Assembly (NCBI RefSeq): GCF_012275575.1
Contig: NZ_NPIH01000245.1
Location: 14,744-62,108, forward strand
Reading direction: 5' to 3'
Length of the DNA: 47,365 bases
Source: Paraburkholderia sp. SG-MS1
GTDB taxonomy: Bacteria; Pseudomonadota; Gammaproteobacteria; Burkholderiales; Burkholderiaceae
Shown: positions 7,305 through 16,600 of the stretch, one piece after another
Position numbering within the stretch: the first letter of the stretch is position 1
How the letters are laid out: each line of letters opens with the position of its first letter
The notes under the pieces: model-generated
Told to the model about the DNA's origin: nothing
The model's input: the letters and a program-made list of their open reading frames with translations, nothing else
The model's database searches: none
Position numbers and translations under genes: made by a program

Positions 7305-9701
7305 ATGCCTTGTCCAAAAATGAGCTTCCCTACCCCGTACGCTGACGATTTCACTTCGGTCTGGCTTCGCCTCTGGGCCGAATCCACCCTGGAGTATTCG
7401 ATCTTTGCGCTTACCCCCGCAGGGACTGTCCTGACGTGGAACCCCGGTGGCGAGAGTATCCAGGGCTACCGGGGCGATGAAATAGCACGACAGCCCTTTT
7501 CTCTTTTTTACACGGAATCCGACCGTGCTGCCGGGGCGCCCGAACTAGCCTTGCGCATGGCAGCTGAGACCGGTCGCCACGTCGATGAGGGCTGGCGCGT
7601 ACGCAAGGACGGCACGACGTTCTGGGCGAATGTCGTAACGACGGCGCTGCATGACGCCAGTAGTCGCATCGCGGGTTTCGGCGTGGTGATCCGCGACGTC
7701 AGCGACAAAAAGGCCGCGCACGATGCGGTGCTGGAAAGCGAACGGCGCTTTCGTCTGCTGGTCCAGGGCGTAACGGACTACGCGATCTTCATGCTGTCGC
7801 CGGACGGGCACGTCACGAACTGGAATGCCGGCGCCCGGCGTATCAAGGGATACACCGAGAACGAGATCGTCGGTTCGCATTTTTCCCGTTTCTACACGCC
7901 GGAGGACGCAGCGGCCGGCGTGCCGATGCGGGGCCTTGAGACGGCGAAACGGGAGGGCCGTTTCGAGGCGGAGGGGTGGCGCGTGCGTCGTGACGGAACC
8001 CGCTTCTGGGCGCACGTGATCATTGATGCAATCCGGGATGATGGTGAGCTCGTGGGCTTTGCAAAAGTCACACGTGATATTACCGAGCGGCGACGAGCAG
8101 ACGAATTGCTGGAACAGACGCGGGCTGCGCTGTTTCAGGCGCAGAAGATGGAAGCACTGGGCAAGCTCACGGGCGGCGTTGCGCACGATTTCAACAATGT
8201 GCTGCAGGTACTGAGGGGCAACCTTGAACTGCTCGAAAGCCGGTACGGCCGGGACCACTGGAGCAGCGAGCGTCTCGGTAACGCGCTCGACGCGGTAGAC
8301 CGCGGTGCAAAGCTCGCGTCCCAGCTCCTTGCATTCGGCCGTCAGCAGCCTCTCGCGCCCGTCGTTATCAATCCCGCGCGGCATCTGCGCGCCCTGGACG
8401 ATCTGCTGCGGCGCGCTCTCGGGGAAACAATCGAGATTGAATCGGTGGTTGCTGGCGGCCTGTGGAACACGCTCGTCGATCCTCATCAGCTCGAAAATGT
8501 GATCCTGAATCTGGCGATCAATGCGCGCGATGCGATGGCCGACGGCGGCAAGCTTACGCTGGAACTCGCCAATGCCGACCTGGACGACGGATACGTCGCA
8601 ACAGTCCCGGACGTTCCGGCTGGGCAGTATGTGATGCTGGCGGTGACGGACACGGGCTCAGGCATGACCCCGGATGTCATGGAACGCGCGTTTGACCCAT
8701 TTTTCACCACGAAGGGCGAAGGTCAAGGGACAGGGCTGGGACTAAGCATGGCATACGGTTTCGTCAGGCAGAGTGGAGGACATATCCGGCTCTACAGCGA
8801 ACTCGGACACGGAACGACCGTCAAGATCTATCTGCCGCGCTCGTCCGGAACGGTGGTCGAAGTCACACGGGCGGCGGCAGGTCCGGTCAGGCACGGCAGC
8901 GAGACGATTCTCGTCGTGGAGGACGACCCGAAGGTACAGTCGACGGTAATTGAACTGCTCGCTGCGCTCGGCTATGCCGTACTCAAGGCTAACGATGCAG
9001 AACAGGCACTGGTTGTCCTCGCGAGCGGCGTCCATATCGACCTGCTCTTTACGGATGTGGTTATGCCCGGCCCTATTCGAAGCACGGAGATGGCGCGCAA
9101 AGCCGTGGAGATGCAGCCGGAACTGAAGGTCCTCTATACGTCGGGCTACACGCAAAACGCGATCGTCCATGGCGGCCGACTCGATCCCGGTGTGGAACTG
9201 CTGAGCAAACCCTACAGTCGACAGCAGCTCGCAATCAAGGTCCGACAGGTACTTGGAGTCAGGGAGGCCGAGGAGCAAGCTGTCGCCCCGGCGAACGTAC
9301 AGACGGGTGTCGATGCACCACTGACACAACGTCTGGAAGATTTGCGAATTCTGGTTGTCGAGGACGACGTGGCTTCGTTGGACGCGACCTGCGAACTCCT
9401 TGCGCTGATCGGGACCAGCCCGCAGCGTGCGGAAAACGGGGAAGCCGCCCTTGAGGCGCTCAAGGCAGGCGTCTTCGATGTGCTGATGACTGACATCACG
9501 ATGCCGGGCATGTCCGGCATTGACCTTGCCCGGCGCGCGGTTTCTATGCGTCCAGACCTTGATGTTATCTTTGCTTCTGGAAACGCCGTTGCGGTAGATG
9601 AGCAGTTCGGCTTCAGATGGAAGGCGCTGCGCAAGCCTTATACGCTCGATGAATTGCGCGCCGCCGTGCAGTTCACCGGCAATTCGCGGCAGACACGCTG
9701 A
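7305..9701 (+). CDS. Hybrid histidine kinase: PAS-PAS-HisKA-HATPase-REC-REC
   Basis: A roughly 798-residue soluble kinase. Two PAS domains (about residues 20-130 and 140-260) repeat the same WRVRRDGTRFWAHV-type pattern and end in PAC segments (VVIRDVSD, KVTRDITE). The dimerisation/phosphoacceptor domain has His294 in GGVAHDFNN, followed by a HATPase domain with NLAINARDAM and GTGLGLSM. Two receiver domains follow: Asp584 in LLFTDVVMPGP and Asp730 in VLMTDITMPGMSG. There is no DNA-binding output. Start is uncertain: ATG 7305 or ATG 7320, neither with a good ribosome site. It is divergent from the RsbRD-type kinase, and the pair looks like one signalling unit. PAS pairs of this kind often bind haem or flavin; no ligand can be read here. 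Confidence 0.88.
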   Translation: MPCPKMSFPTPYADDFTSVWLRLWAESTLEYSIFALTPAGTVLTWNPGGESIQGYRGDEIARQPFSLFYTESDRAAGAPELALRMAAETGRHVDEGWRVRKDGTTFWANVVTTALHDASSRIAGFGVVIRDVSDKKAAHDAVLESERRFRLLVQGVTDYAIFMLSPDGHVTNWNAGARRIKGYTENEIVGSHFSRFYTPEDAAAGVPMRGLETAKREGRFEAEGWRVRRDGTRFWAHVIIDAIRDDGELVGFAKVTRDITERRRADELLEQTRAALFQAQKMEALGKLTGGVAHDFNNVLQVLRGNLELLESRYGRDHWSSERLGNALDAVDRGAKLASQLLAFGRQQPLAPVVINPARHLRALDDLLRRALGETIEIESVVAGGLWNTLVDPHQLENVILNLAINARDAMADGGKLTLELANADLDDGYVATVPDVPAGQYVMLAVTDTGSGMTPDVMERAFDPFFTTKGEGQGTGLGLSMAYGFVRQSGGHIRLYSELGHGTTVKIYLPRSSGTVVEVTRAAAGPVRHGSETILVVEDDPKVQSTVIELLAALGYAVLKANDAEQALVVLASGVHIDLLFTDVVMPGPIRSTEMARKAVEMQPELKVLYTSGYTQNAIVHGGRLDPGVELLSKPYSRQQLAIKVRQVLGVREAEEQAVAPANVQTGVDAPLTQRLEDLRILVVEDDVASLDATCELLALIGTSPQRAENGEAALEALKAGVFDVLMTDITMPGMSGIDLARRAVSMRPDLDVIFASGNAVAVDEQFGFRWKALRKPYTLDELRAAVQFTGNSRQTR

Positions 9702-9825
9702 TCGGGCGCCTTGGCCGGCAGACGTCAGGAACTGGCCGCAAAGAATTAATCGTCGTTTAACGGGTCATTCATGCGGGCGACACTGCTTGAACGTTACGTG
9801 ATCCAAAAGGATCGTTTGCGAAAAA

Positions 9826-9854
9826 CCACCGCGAGTCCTGTGAACTCGTGGTGG
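9826..9854. terminator. Hairpin between convergent genes, candidate bidirectional terminator
   Basis: CCACCGCGAGT-cctgtga-ACTCGTGGTGG forms an 11-bp stem with one mismatch. It is flanked by AAAAA on the left and ATTTCT on the right, so each strand has a short T-rich tail. It lies between the converging hybrid kinase and MBL hydrolase genes. A smaller dyad, GATCC-AAAA-GGATC, lies just upstream at 9800-9813. Confidence 0.5.
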
Positions 9855-9910
9855 ATTTCTGACAATCGTCAGTGCGAACTGTTCGACGATGCCTCATAGG
9901 TGATCATCAA

Positions 9911-10843
9911 TCAGTAGTCCCACTGAACTGGCACGAAACGGAAGCCTTCACCGTTCTTTGCAATATGACCGACAGACGGAAACGCGACGTGCGCCGCAGC
10001 CAGCAGAGCGCCGGTTTCAGCGGCTTCGTTGAGCAGCGCGATACGCACGTCCGCAGCGACTTCAGGGTCGTGCTCGAAGCCATTTTGCCAGTCGGGATTG
10101 TCGAAGTTGACTTCGAAAATCGCGTCGCCTACGAACGTCAACCGCTCGCCGTTTGAGGCGACGTCCACCACGCAATGCCCCGGCGTATGCCCACCCGTCA
10201 CGCGCGCCGACACGCCCGCTGCGACTTCCACGGTCTGATCGAACTGCACGATGTTCTCGCTGTAAAGTTTTGCGAATTTTGCGGCAGCCTTGCGGAGCGC
10301 GGGAGGAACGGTTTCCGGCATCACCGTCCTGCTGAAGTCCGGATTCTTCCAGAACTCCAGTTCCGCGGCGGCCACGTGGACGCGCACGTCCGGACGCAGT
10401 TTGGCCTTGACGCCATCAACATTCAGCCCGCCGACGTGATCCATGTGCATATGCGTAACCACGATATCGGTGATCGCAGCCAGGTCGATGCCAGCCGCTT
10501 CCAGGCGCATCACCGACCGACCGGCGCGCGCAAAGTATTCAAATCCATCACCCACGCCCGAGTCGATCAGAATCAGGCGTTCGCCGCTGCGCACGAGCGC
10601 GATATTGAGCGCCCAGTCGAACATGTCACGTTGCAGGAAACGACCGTCGAACCATTCGTTGCGGTCCGCTTCGCTCACGTTAGTGGACATGGTGGAGGTC
10701 GGCAGCGGCAGAACGCCATCGCTGATCACGACGACGTCGACGTCACCGACGCGCACGGCGTAGCGGGAAGGCACGAGTTCGCCTGAACCTTCTTTGCCGA
10801 GTTTGGCGGTGACCGGCTGCACATTGCGGGTTGTTTCGCTCAT
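9911..10843 (-). CDS. MBL-fold metallo-hydrolase
   Basis: A 310-residue metallo-beta-lactamase-fold protein without a signal peptide. The metal motif HMHMDH is at residues 131-136, the third metal-site histidine is in GGHTPGHC, the bridging Asp is in FVGDAIFE, and the last histidine is in FPSVGHI. The protein is of the N-acyl homoserine lactonase/quorum-quenching-like MBL group by motif pattern and length, but many members have other esterase or lactonase activities. AGGA lies 10 bases upstream of the ATG. The upstream LysR gene (11176-12060) is on the same strand. Confidence 0.87.
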   Translation of the reverse strand: MSETTRNVQPVTAKLGKEGSGELVPSRYAVRVGDVDVVVISDGVLPLPTSTMSTNVSEADRNEWFDGRFLQRDMFDWALNIALVRSGERLILIDSGVGDGFEYFARAGRSVMRLEAAGIDLAAITDIVVTHMHMDHVGGLNVDGVKAKLRPDVRVHVAAAELEFWKNPDFSRTVMPETVPPALRKAAAKFAKLYSENIVQFDQTVEVAAGVSARVTGGHTPGHCVVDVASNGERLTFVGDAIFEVNFDNPDWQNGFEHDPEVAADVRIALLNEAAETGALLAAAHVAFPSVGHIAKNGEGFRFVPVQWDY

Positions 10844-11175
10844 GGTCGATAGTCCTGTGAATTAAATGGGGTAAGCCGCACTGGGCGGCGTGATTCTCGA
10901 GCACGACCGTGAATTTCGCGCGCTTCTTTTTGCTCGCGTTTCGACCGACCGTGTGGCTGATTCTAGTCAGCGGGGGCGAACGCCAGTAGCATCGCGAATG
11001 TGTCCAGCATGTTGTCCGAACGGCAACAATCGACGATGGACAGGCAATGAGAGGGAACGCGAAGGCGCGTGAATGCCATTACGGCGCTCGAAACGAATAC
11101 GAAGGCCGAAGGCGCCGGAAATGATGCAGGCATGCGTGCGTTCAACGCACGAACCGACGCACCGGATGACGAGTT
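10844..11175. other. Non-coding gap upstream of the MBL gene
   Basis: 332 bp between the MBL start and the end of the LysR gene. It should hold the MBL promoter. The only structure I see is an imperfect dyad around 11011-11027 (GTTGTCCG-AA-CGGCAAC). No convincing gene on either strand. Confidence 0.4.
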
Positions 11176-12060
11176 CTAGACCACTCGCAAATCCCACAAG
11201 ACATCGAGCACGTGTTGCGTAGAACTCTCGATGCGCCCCGCTCGATGCGCGATACCGAGCCGACGCCACAGCGCCGGTCGAAGCGGGCGCATGACAATGC
11301 GCGGATCGTGCGACGGAGCAGTGGCCTCATGAGGCAACAACGCTGCGCCATAGCCCGCCGCGACCAGACTTCTGATGGCGTCGTTGTAGTTGAGCTGAAT
11401 GCGCGGCACAGGATGATGCCCTCCTGCTACGAACCATTCGGTGCTCAGGTGCGAAAGCCGTGTAGTCGAGTCATTGAGAACGAGAGGCTTACTGGCCAGC
11501 CACCTGGGAGTGACGCGGGCCGGGCATTGCCACTGGGCAGGCATGAAGGCCATGACAGGATCCCTGCGCCAGGGCTTGATGACAAGGCCCGCCGTCGTGG
11601 GTTGAGGCAACGCTACGAGTCCAACGTCCAATGCCCCTTGCGCGAGGCGGCCAAGCGTATCCTGCGACGTCAGCACCGTAATCTGGACATCGATCGCGGG
11701 ATGCTGCCGTCCCAACGCTTCAAGAGCCCGCGGCAGGAGGTTGGCTATTGCGCCCGTCGACGCGCCAAGCCGTACACGGCCTTCCAGCCCCTGTACTTGC
11801 CGCCGAACATCGTCCAGCGCGCGCCCCGCGTCGGCGAGGAGCTGCCGCGCCTTTATCAGAAGGGTCTCCCCGATCGCTGTGGGGTGAACGTGTCCGCGCT
11901 TGCGTGACAGCAGAGGCGCGCCAATGCGCTCCTCCAGTTCCTGAATGTGAAGGCTGACAGTTGGCGCTGCCAGGTGCAGGACACGTGCGGCCTCCGCAAA
12001 GGAACGATGGTCTGCGATCGTCACCAACGTGCGCAGGCGGTCCAGACTGATGTCTCGCAT
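11176..12060 (-). CDS. LysR-type transcriptional regulator
   Basis: A 294-residue LysR protein. The HTH region is RSFAEAARVLHLAAPTVSLH followed by LLSRKRGHVHPTAIGE; the C-terminal effector domain is complete. It starts at the ATG at 12060 and is divergent from the small membrane protein at 12167 with a 106-bp AT-rich gap that contains the dyad at 12083-12099. By motif style it resembles the NhaR/CbbR-like broad LysR group rather than the AaeR-like pair at 1.8-3.8 kb. Target could be the small divergent gene, the MBL gene downstream, or both. Confidence 0.87.
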   Translation of the reverse strand: MRDISLDRLRTLVTIADHRSFAEAARVLHLAAPTVSLHIQELEERIGAPLLSRKRGHVHPTAIGETLLIKARQLLADAGRALDDVRRQVQGLEGRVRLGASTGAIANLLPRALEALGRQHPAIDVQITVLTSQDTLGRLAQGALDVGLVALPQPTTAGLVIKPWRRDPVMAFMPAQWQCPARVTPRWLASKPLVLNDSTTRLSHLSTEWFVAGGHHPVPRIQLNYNDAIRSLVAAGYGAALLPHEATAPSHDPRIVMRPLRPALWRRLGIAHRAGRIESSTQHVLDVLWDLRVV

Positions 12061-12082
12061 GGCAGTACCAGATTAAGAATAA

Positions 12083-12099
12083 CTGAACGTAAGTTTCAG
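12083..12099. promoter_or_regulatory. Dyad in LysR/small-gene divergent promoter
   Basis: CTGAA-CGTAAGT-TTCAG is an interrupted inverted repeat with a 7-bp spacer, in an AT-rich 106-bp divergent gap. Spacing and position fit an LTTR box for the LysR protein at 11176-12060. Confidence 0.4.
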
Positions 12100-12166
12100 G
12101 AAATTCAACTTTTCATATTTTATCTCTTGAACCAGGATCGGCGTTATCCGTTCAGGAGGATAGAAA

Positions 12167-12445
12167 ATGACTGGTATCAAGGAGAGCATGAAGGGTGATG
12201 AAGGCGGGCACCTGTCCGCTTGCGATGAGCAGACGCAACAATGGGTAGCTGCGCTGACGCTCACCGGTTTATTGATGACCATTCTGGTCCTCGCCGCCCT
12301 GTCGGTCGTGACGGCTCCCCGTCACGTTAATCAGGCGTGTTTCCAGAAAAAAATGAACGACGGGCACACTCTCCTCGAAGCCTCGTTCCAGACGTCACCG
12401 GAGCAGGACGCAATCGTCGAGGCGGTGCGCGCCTGTTCACATTGA
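12167..12445 (+). CDS. Small single-pass membrane protein of unknown function (92 aa)
   Basis: A 92-residue frame with a near-perfect ribosome site (CAGGAGGATAGAAA before the ATG), which is the strongest evidence that it is real. Residues 1-24 are hydrophilic and acidic, residues about 27-49 form one hydrophobic helix (ALTLTGLLMTILVLAALSVV), and the last 40 residues hold two cysteines (ACF, RACSH), one of them two residues from the end. I do not recognise a family. It is divergent from a LysR regulator, and no partner gene follows it in the same direction. Confidence 0.65.
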   Translation: MTGIKESMKGDEGGHLSACDEQTQQWVAALTLTGLLMTILVLAALSVVTAPRHVNQACFQKKMNDGHTLLEASFQTSPEQDAIVEAVRACSH

Positions 12446-12478
12446 CGTAGCCGACAATGCCCGGGGCCGGCTTACCCG

Positions 12479-13354
12479 TCAGACCATCCCGCCACACGTC
12501 TCGCTACCTATTCCATAGTTACGGTTGGTCACATCCGGGTTCCGGTTCACCAGCGGCCTCGCGTACAGCGGATGACGCAAGCTCCGCACTTCGTGCTCAA
12601 GCGTGAAGCAAGGCGTACCACTCACAGGATCGACGAGTTCGGCGAAGCGATACTGGTGAGCCTCCTCGCCATAAGTCAACCCGCGTCCGGCGAGCCGCTC
12701 ATAAGGTCCGGAAAAATTGGCCACGTAGATCTGAATGTGATGTCCGTCGTATTCCTCGCTCGCGGATGGCGTTTCGGCGTAGACGAGTTGTTGATGCCTG
12801 CCGACCGCGACCGCCGCTTGCAGCGAACCGTTACGCTCGCGTACCTCGGCAGACGCATCGAAGATCTCGCGATAAAACGTTGCAATCGAGACCGCACGCC
12901 CGACGGGCACGTCGAGTTGGACATACGCGATGCCAAGATCGATGCCCGCCCACGGGTCGCTCGCCGCGCACGCATCGGAATCGAGGCAGTCGTAACGATT
13001 TCCCCACGGACAGATCACTTCCACGCGGTCGTCCCGCTCGGTCCATCCGAATCGGGTCTGCTCCAGCAGAGGCCGAACGGCGCGCAGCCGCTCGATGAGC
13101 GCCGCGCGCCTGCCCACGATCAGCCCGACATGTCCACGAAGGCGCTGCGCGTCGCCGTGCGGCAGGTGAATCTGCGAGCGGCCGACGTTGATCCACATGT
13201 TGGTCGCGCCCGTCATCAGAAACGGATCGCGCGTCAGACCGAGTGCACTGACATAGAACGCGGTCGCGAGACGCTGGTCCGGGATCGCGAGGTTGACGTG
13301 TTCCAGCAGCACAAGATTGCCGATGTCTTCACGTGCGTAGTCGGAACGCTCCAT
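12479..13354 (-). CDS. Two-domain VOC (glyoxalase/bleomycin-resistance-like) protein
   Basis: A 291-residue protein with two vicinal-oxygen-chelate modules: the first opens with LLEHVNLAIPDQRLATAFYV (residues about 15-35), the second with IAYVQLDVPVGRAVSIATFY. The HIQIYV strand carries a likely metal-site histidine of the second module. Double VOC proteins include extradiol dioxygenases and glyoxalase-like enzymes; full conservation of a metal triad cannot be confirmed by eye. The ATG at 13354 has GAGGA upstream; the longer frame from 13399 has no ribosome site. It is divergent from the GGDEF-EAL gene, with about 325 bp between. Confidence 0.72.
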   Translation of the reverse strand: MERSDYAREDIGNLVLLEHVNLAIPDQRLATAFYVSALGLTRDPFLMTGATNMWINVGRSQIHLPHGDAQRLRGHVGLIVGRRAALIERLRAVRPLLEQTRFGWTERDDRVEVICPWGNRYDCLDSDACAASDPWAGIDLGIAYVQLDVPVGRAVSIATFYREIFDASAEVRERNGSLQAAVAVGRHQQLVYAETPSASEEYDGHHIQIYVANFSGPYERLAGRGLTYGEEAHQYRFAELVDPVSGTPCFTLEHEVRSLRHPLYARPLVNRNPDVTNRNYGIGSETCGGMV

Positions 13355-13399
13355 CTGTTTGTCCTCGAAGGATGACGCGATAGATCGAACATACACCAC

Positions 13400-13501
13400 T
13401 CAGGCGGCGCTCATGAAGATGGATGACGCCGCGCCCAGTACGGCCACCGCGCCGATGAACATGAGCCCGAAACCCGCACCATCTTGTTGCGTTTTCGGCA
13501 C
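13400..13501 (-). CDS. Possible 33-aa hydrophobic peptide
   Basis: A GTG-initiated frame reads VPKTQQDGAGFGLMFIGAVA and continues through one hydrophobic helix to a stop at 13400, 45 bp ahead of the VOC gene on the same strand. It has the look of a one-helix micro-protein. The only ribosome-like sequence (GGAAG) is immediately next to the GTG, so translation is doubtful. It may be a chance frame. Confidence 0.25.
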   Translation of the reverse strand: MPKTQQDGAGFGLMFIGAVAVLGAASSIFMSAA

Positions 13502-13576
13502 CTTCCCGGGGCGTTTTAAGCAAAAACTAAAGAACTTCTCCAACTGGTCGATAGCGTGATCAGGGGCTTCTCCCCC

Positions 13577-13598
13577 GGCGGACCTGATGAGGTCCGCC
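13577..13598 (+). other. Perfect hairpin in the leader of the GGDEF-EAL gene
   Basis: GGCGGACCT-GATG-AGGTCCGCC is a perfect 9-bp stem with a 4-base loop, about 80 bp upstream of the ATG at 13680. No T-run follows, so it is not a classical terminator. Between it and the start are GGGACGCAAGC and a direct repeat GCGATCAC-GCGATCAC (13660-13675). The leader could be structured RNA, but I cannot match it to a known riboswitch. Confidence 0.45.
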
Positions 13599-13679
13599 GT
13601 TCCCAGCACGGAGAAACGCAGTGAAACGTCTGGCTTATCACCCCCGGGACGCAAGCTTCGCGATCACGCGATCACACCC

Positions 13680-16600
13680 ATGAAACGCAACCTGTTCTTC
13701 CGGTTTCTCGGACGCCTTCGCGTCGGCCGCAAATTGCTGCTGATCTATCTGCTCGACCTGAGCGCAGTGCTGTACATCAGCGGCATCCTGATCCACGAGA
13801 AGTACATCGCGATCGACTTCTCTGACAAGGAGTTGATCGGCAATGCCTACGTCGCGGCCGTGCATGACGCGTTTATCGACTTGGCACTCGCGGGTGCCGG
13901 GCAACCGCAGACTGCGGCTCGATTGCAGCGCACGGCCGGCAAACTCGCGGATGCGCAGCGCCACTTAGGCGCGAATATGCAGAGCGCTGCGCTCAATGAA
14001 CGGGTGCTCGATGCACTCGCAGCCAGCTCGGCACCCCATGCGAGTGCAGCGACGGTGGACAGCGGCCTTGAGGCGACGCGTGCACTGGTGACGCGCGTCG
14101 GCAACCAGTCGAACCTGATCCTGGATCCAGACCTCGACAGCTACTACTCCATGTCGCTGTCGATTCTGCGTTATCCAGAGCTGCTCGCCGACGTCAACCG
14201 GATTGGCCGCCACCTGCACGATGCCGGCGCGAGTCGCCGCGCCGCACCGATGAGCCGCGACGAGATGCGTACCCGCTACCTCGTGCTGGAGGGACAACTC
14301 GACGCGGTATTGCAGGGGCTGCGCTCGGACTATTCGGAAGCCGCGGCCGCGAACGGCGCACTGAGCGGCACGATCGGACCGCCGATCGCACGCATGCTCG
14401 CCGCGATCGACGCCTATCGCAGTGCGGCTGGCGCCGCTGTCGACGCCGGCCCCGATGCGGCCAGGCTCGCCGCGCTCGATGCTGCCCAGCAGCGCGTGGT
14501 GACGAGCATCGGCAACGCGTGGAGCGTGACCGGCAATCAGCTCGAAAGACTTTTGCATGAGCGCGTGCGCGGCCTCTTCGAGCGGATGTGGGTGCACCTC
14601 GGGACCGCCCTCTTCCTGCTGTGCGCGATCCTGAGCATGGTGTACTTCGTCGCGCAGCAGATCTCGCGGCCGCTGCGCCAGCTCGCCCGTGTGATGGACA
14701 CCGTGCGCCGCACCGGCGACCACTCCCTGCGCGCCAACTGGCATAGCCAGGACGAGATCGGCCAGCTCGTGCAGGGCTTTAACGACATGCTCGCGCAGCT
14801 CGACCGCGAGCGTGACGCGCAGAAAGAGCTTGCGGCGACAGCCCGCGCGTCGGCCGCGCAGTATGCGCTCGTCGAGGCGACACCCGTGCCGATGGTCGTC
14901 ACGGCAATCCCGGGGCATGAGGTATTGCACGCGAACAGACCTGCGCTTGCCTGGCTCAATGGCTGCACGGTAGACCCATGGGGATTCGGGCTCGACTCGG
15001 AAGTGCGCGCGCGCTTCTTCCAGCAACTCTCCGACCGCGAGGCCGTGGACGAATTCGAGGTGCGCTGGAAGGCCGGCAGCGAACCGACCTGGGCGATGCT
15101 GTCCGCGCGACGCCTCGACTTTCAGGGGCGCGACGCCGTGTTGACCGCATTCACCCCGATCAACCAGATCAAGCTGATGGAGCAGCGCCTCGAGTTGTGG
15201 GGCAAGGTGTTCGAGGCATCATCCGAGGCGATTCTGATTCTGGATGCGCAGCGGCGGCTCGTGACCGCCAACGCATCGTTCTATCGTGCGACCGGATATC
15301 GCGCCGACGACGTAGCGGGCAAGGAGCCCGCTTTCCTTTTCGGCACGCAGGAGCAAGGCGACATCTTTCCGGCCATCATCGATTCCGTGGATCGACTCAG
15401 CGCATGGCATGGCGAAGCGCATGTGCGGCGCCGTGCAGGCAGCGACTACCCGGCATGGCTCATGGTGAGCGCGGTGCGCGACCGGCGCGCGAACCTCTCG
15501 CACTATATCTGTACGTTGATCGATATCACGGACCGCAAGAAGAGCGAGGCCCGCATCCAGTTCCTCGCCGAACACGACGTGCTGACCGAACTGCCGAACC
15601 GCGAGCTGTTCGTGAAGCGCCTCGGCATGGTGCTCGATAACGCGCGCCGCACGGGGCAGCGTGTCGCCGTGCTGTTCATCGATCTCGACTGCTTCAAGAA
15701 CATCAACGATTCGCTGGGCCATCACATCGGCGACAACCTCCTGCGCTCGGTCTCACGACGCCTCCTGCAAGGCGTGCGCAGCAACGACACGGTGAGCCGA
15801 CTCGGCGGAGACGAGTTCACGGTGATTCTGAATGGCGTGAGCAATGCGACGGACGTCAGCCGAACCATCGAGGACCGCCTGCTGCCGCTCGTGCGTCAGC
15901 CGCACGAACTAGGCGGCGTCGCGTTGCCGGTGTCGTGCAGTGTCGGCGTCGCGCTGTTCCCCGACGATGGCGAGGATATCGAAACGCTGATGCAGAATGC
16001 CGACGCGGCGATGTATCAAGCGAAAGGCGCCGGACGCAACCTCGTCAAGTTCTTTGCGCCCGAGATGGCCGAACGCGCGCGCCACCGCTTAAGGCTCGAA
16101 GCTTGCCTGCGCACCGCGATCGCAACGCACGAATTCCGGCTCGAATACCAGCCTTGCGTTGATGCACTCACGGGCGAACTGGTCGCGGTAGAAGGCTTAC
16201 TGCGGTGGAACAGCCCGCAGATCGGCACGGTGTCGCCCGCGCAGTTCATTCCCATTGCCGAAGACACGCGGCTCATCATTCCACTCGGCGCCCGGGTCAT
16301 CGACGAAGCATGCCGGCAGATCGCGGCATGGGACATGGAAGGGGCGATGCGCTTGCGCGTGTCGATCAATCTGTCGGCGGTCCAGCTGCGCGACCCCGAC
16401 CTGCTCGAAACACTCGCACATAGTCTCGCATCGCATCGCGTCGCCCCCGAGCGGCTCGAACTGGAGATCACCGAGACGGTGCTCATGGATAGTGCGGAAG
16501 ACTATCTCACGACGATCAACGCGATTCGCAAGCTCGGCGTGAAACTGTCCCTCGATGACTTTGGCATCGGTTACTCCAGCCTCAGCTATCTGAACCGCTT

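Noticed and set aside
9800..9813. GATCC-AAAA-GGATC dyad as a terminator
   Set aside because: Stem of only 5 bp with no T-run; the hairpin at 9826-9854 is the better candidate.
13585..13640. CTGATGAG followed by GAAAC, like the hammerhead ribozyme core
   Set aside because: The CTGATGAG lies inside a perfect hairpin that pairs its flanks with each other, which is incompatible with the three-stem hammerhead layout.
13600..13679. GGGACGCAAGC resembling part of the GEMM (cyclic di-GMP-I) riboswitch
   Set aside because: The other required conserved segments (GGGCAAA-type left part and the P1b/receptor part) are absent, so I do not call it a riboswitch.
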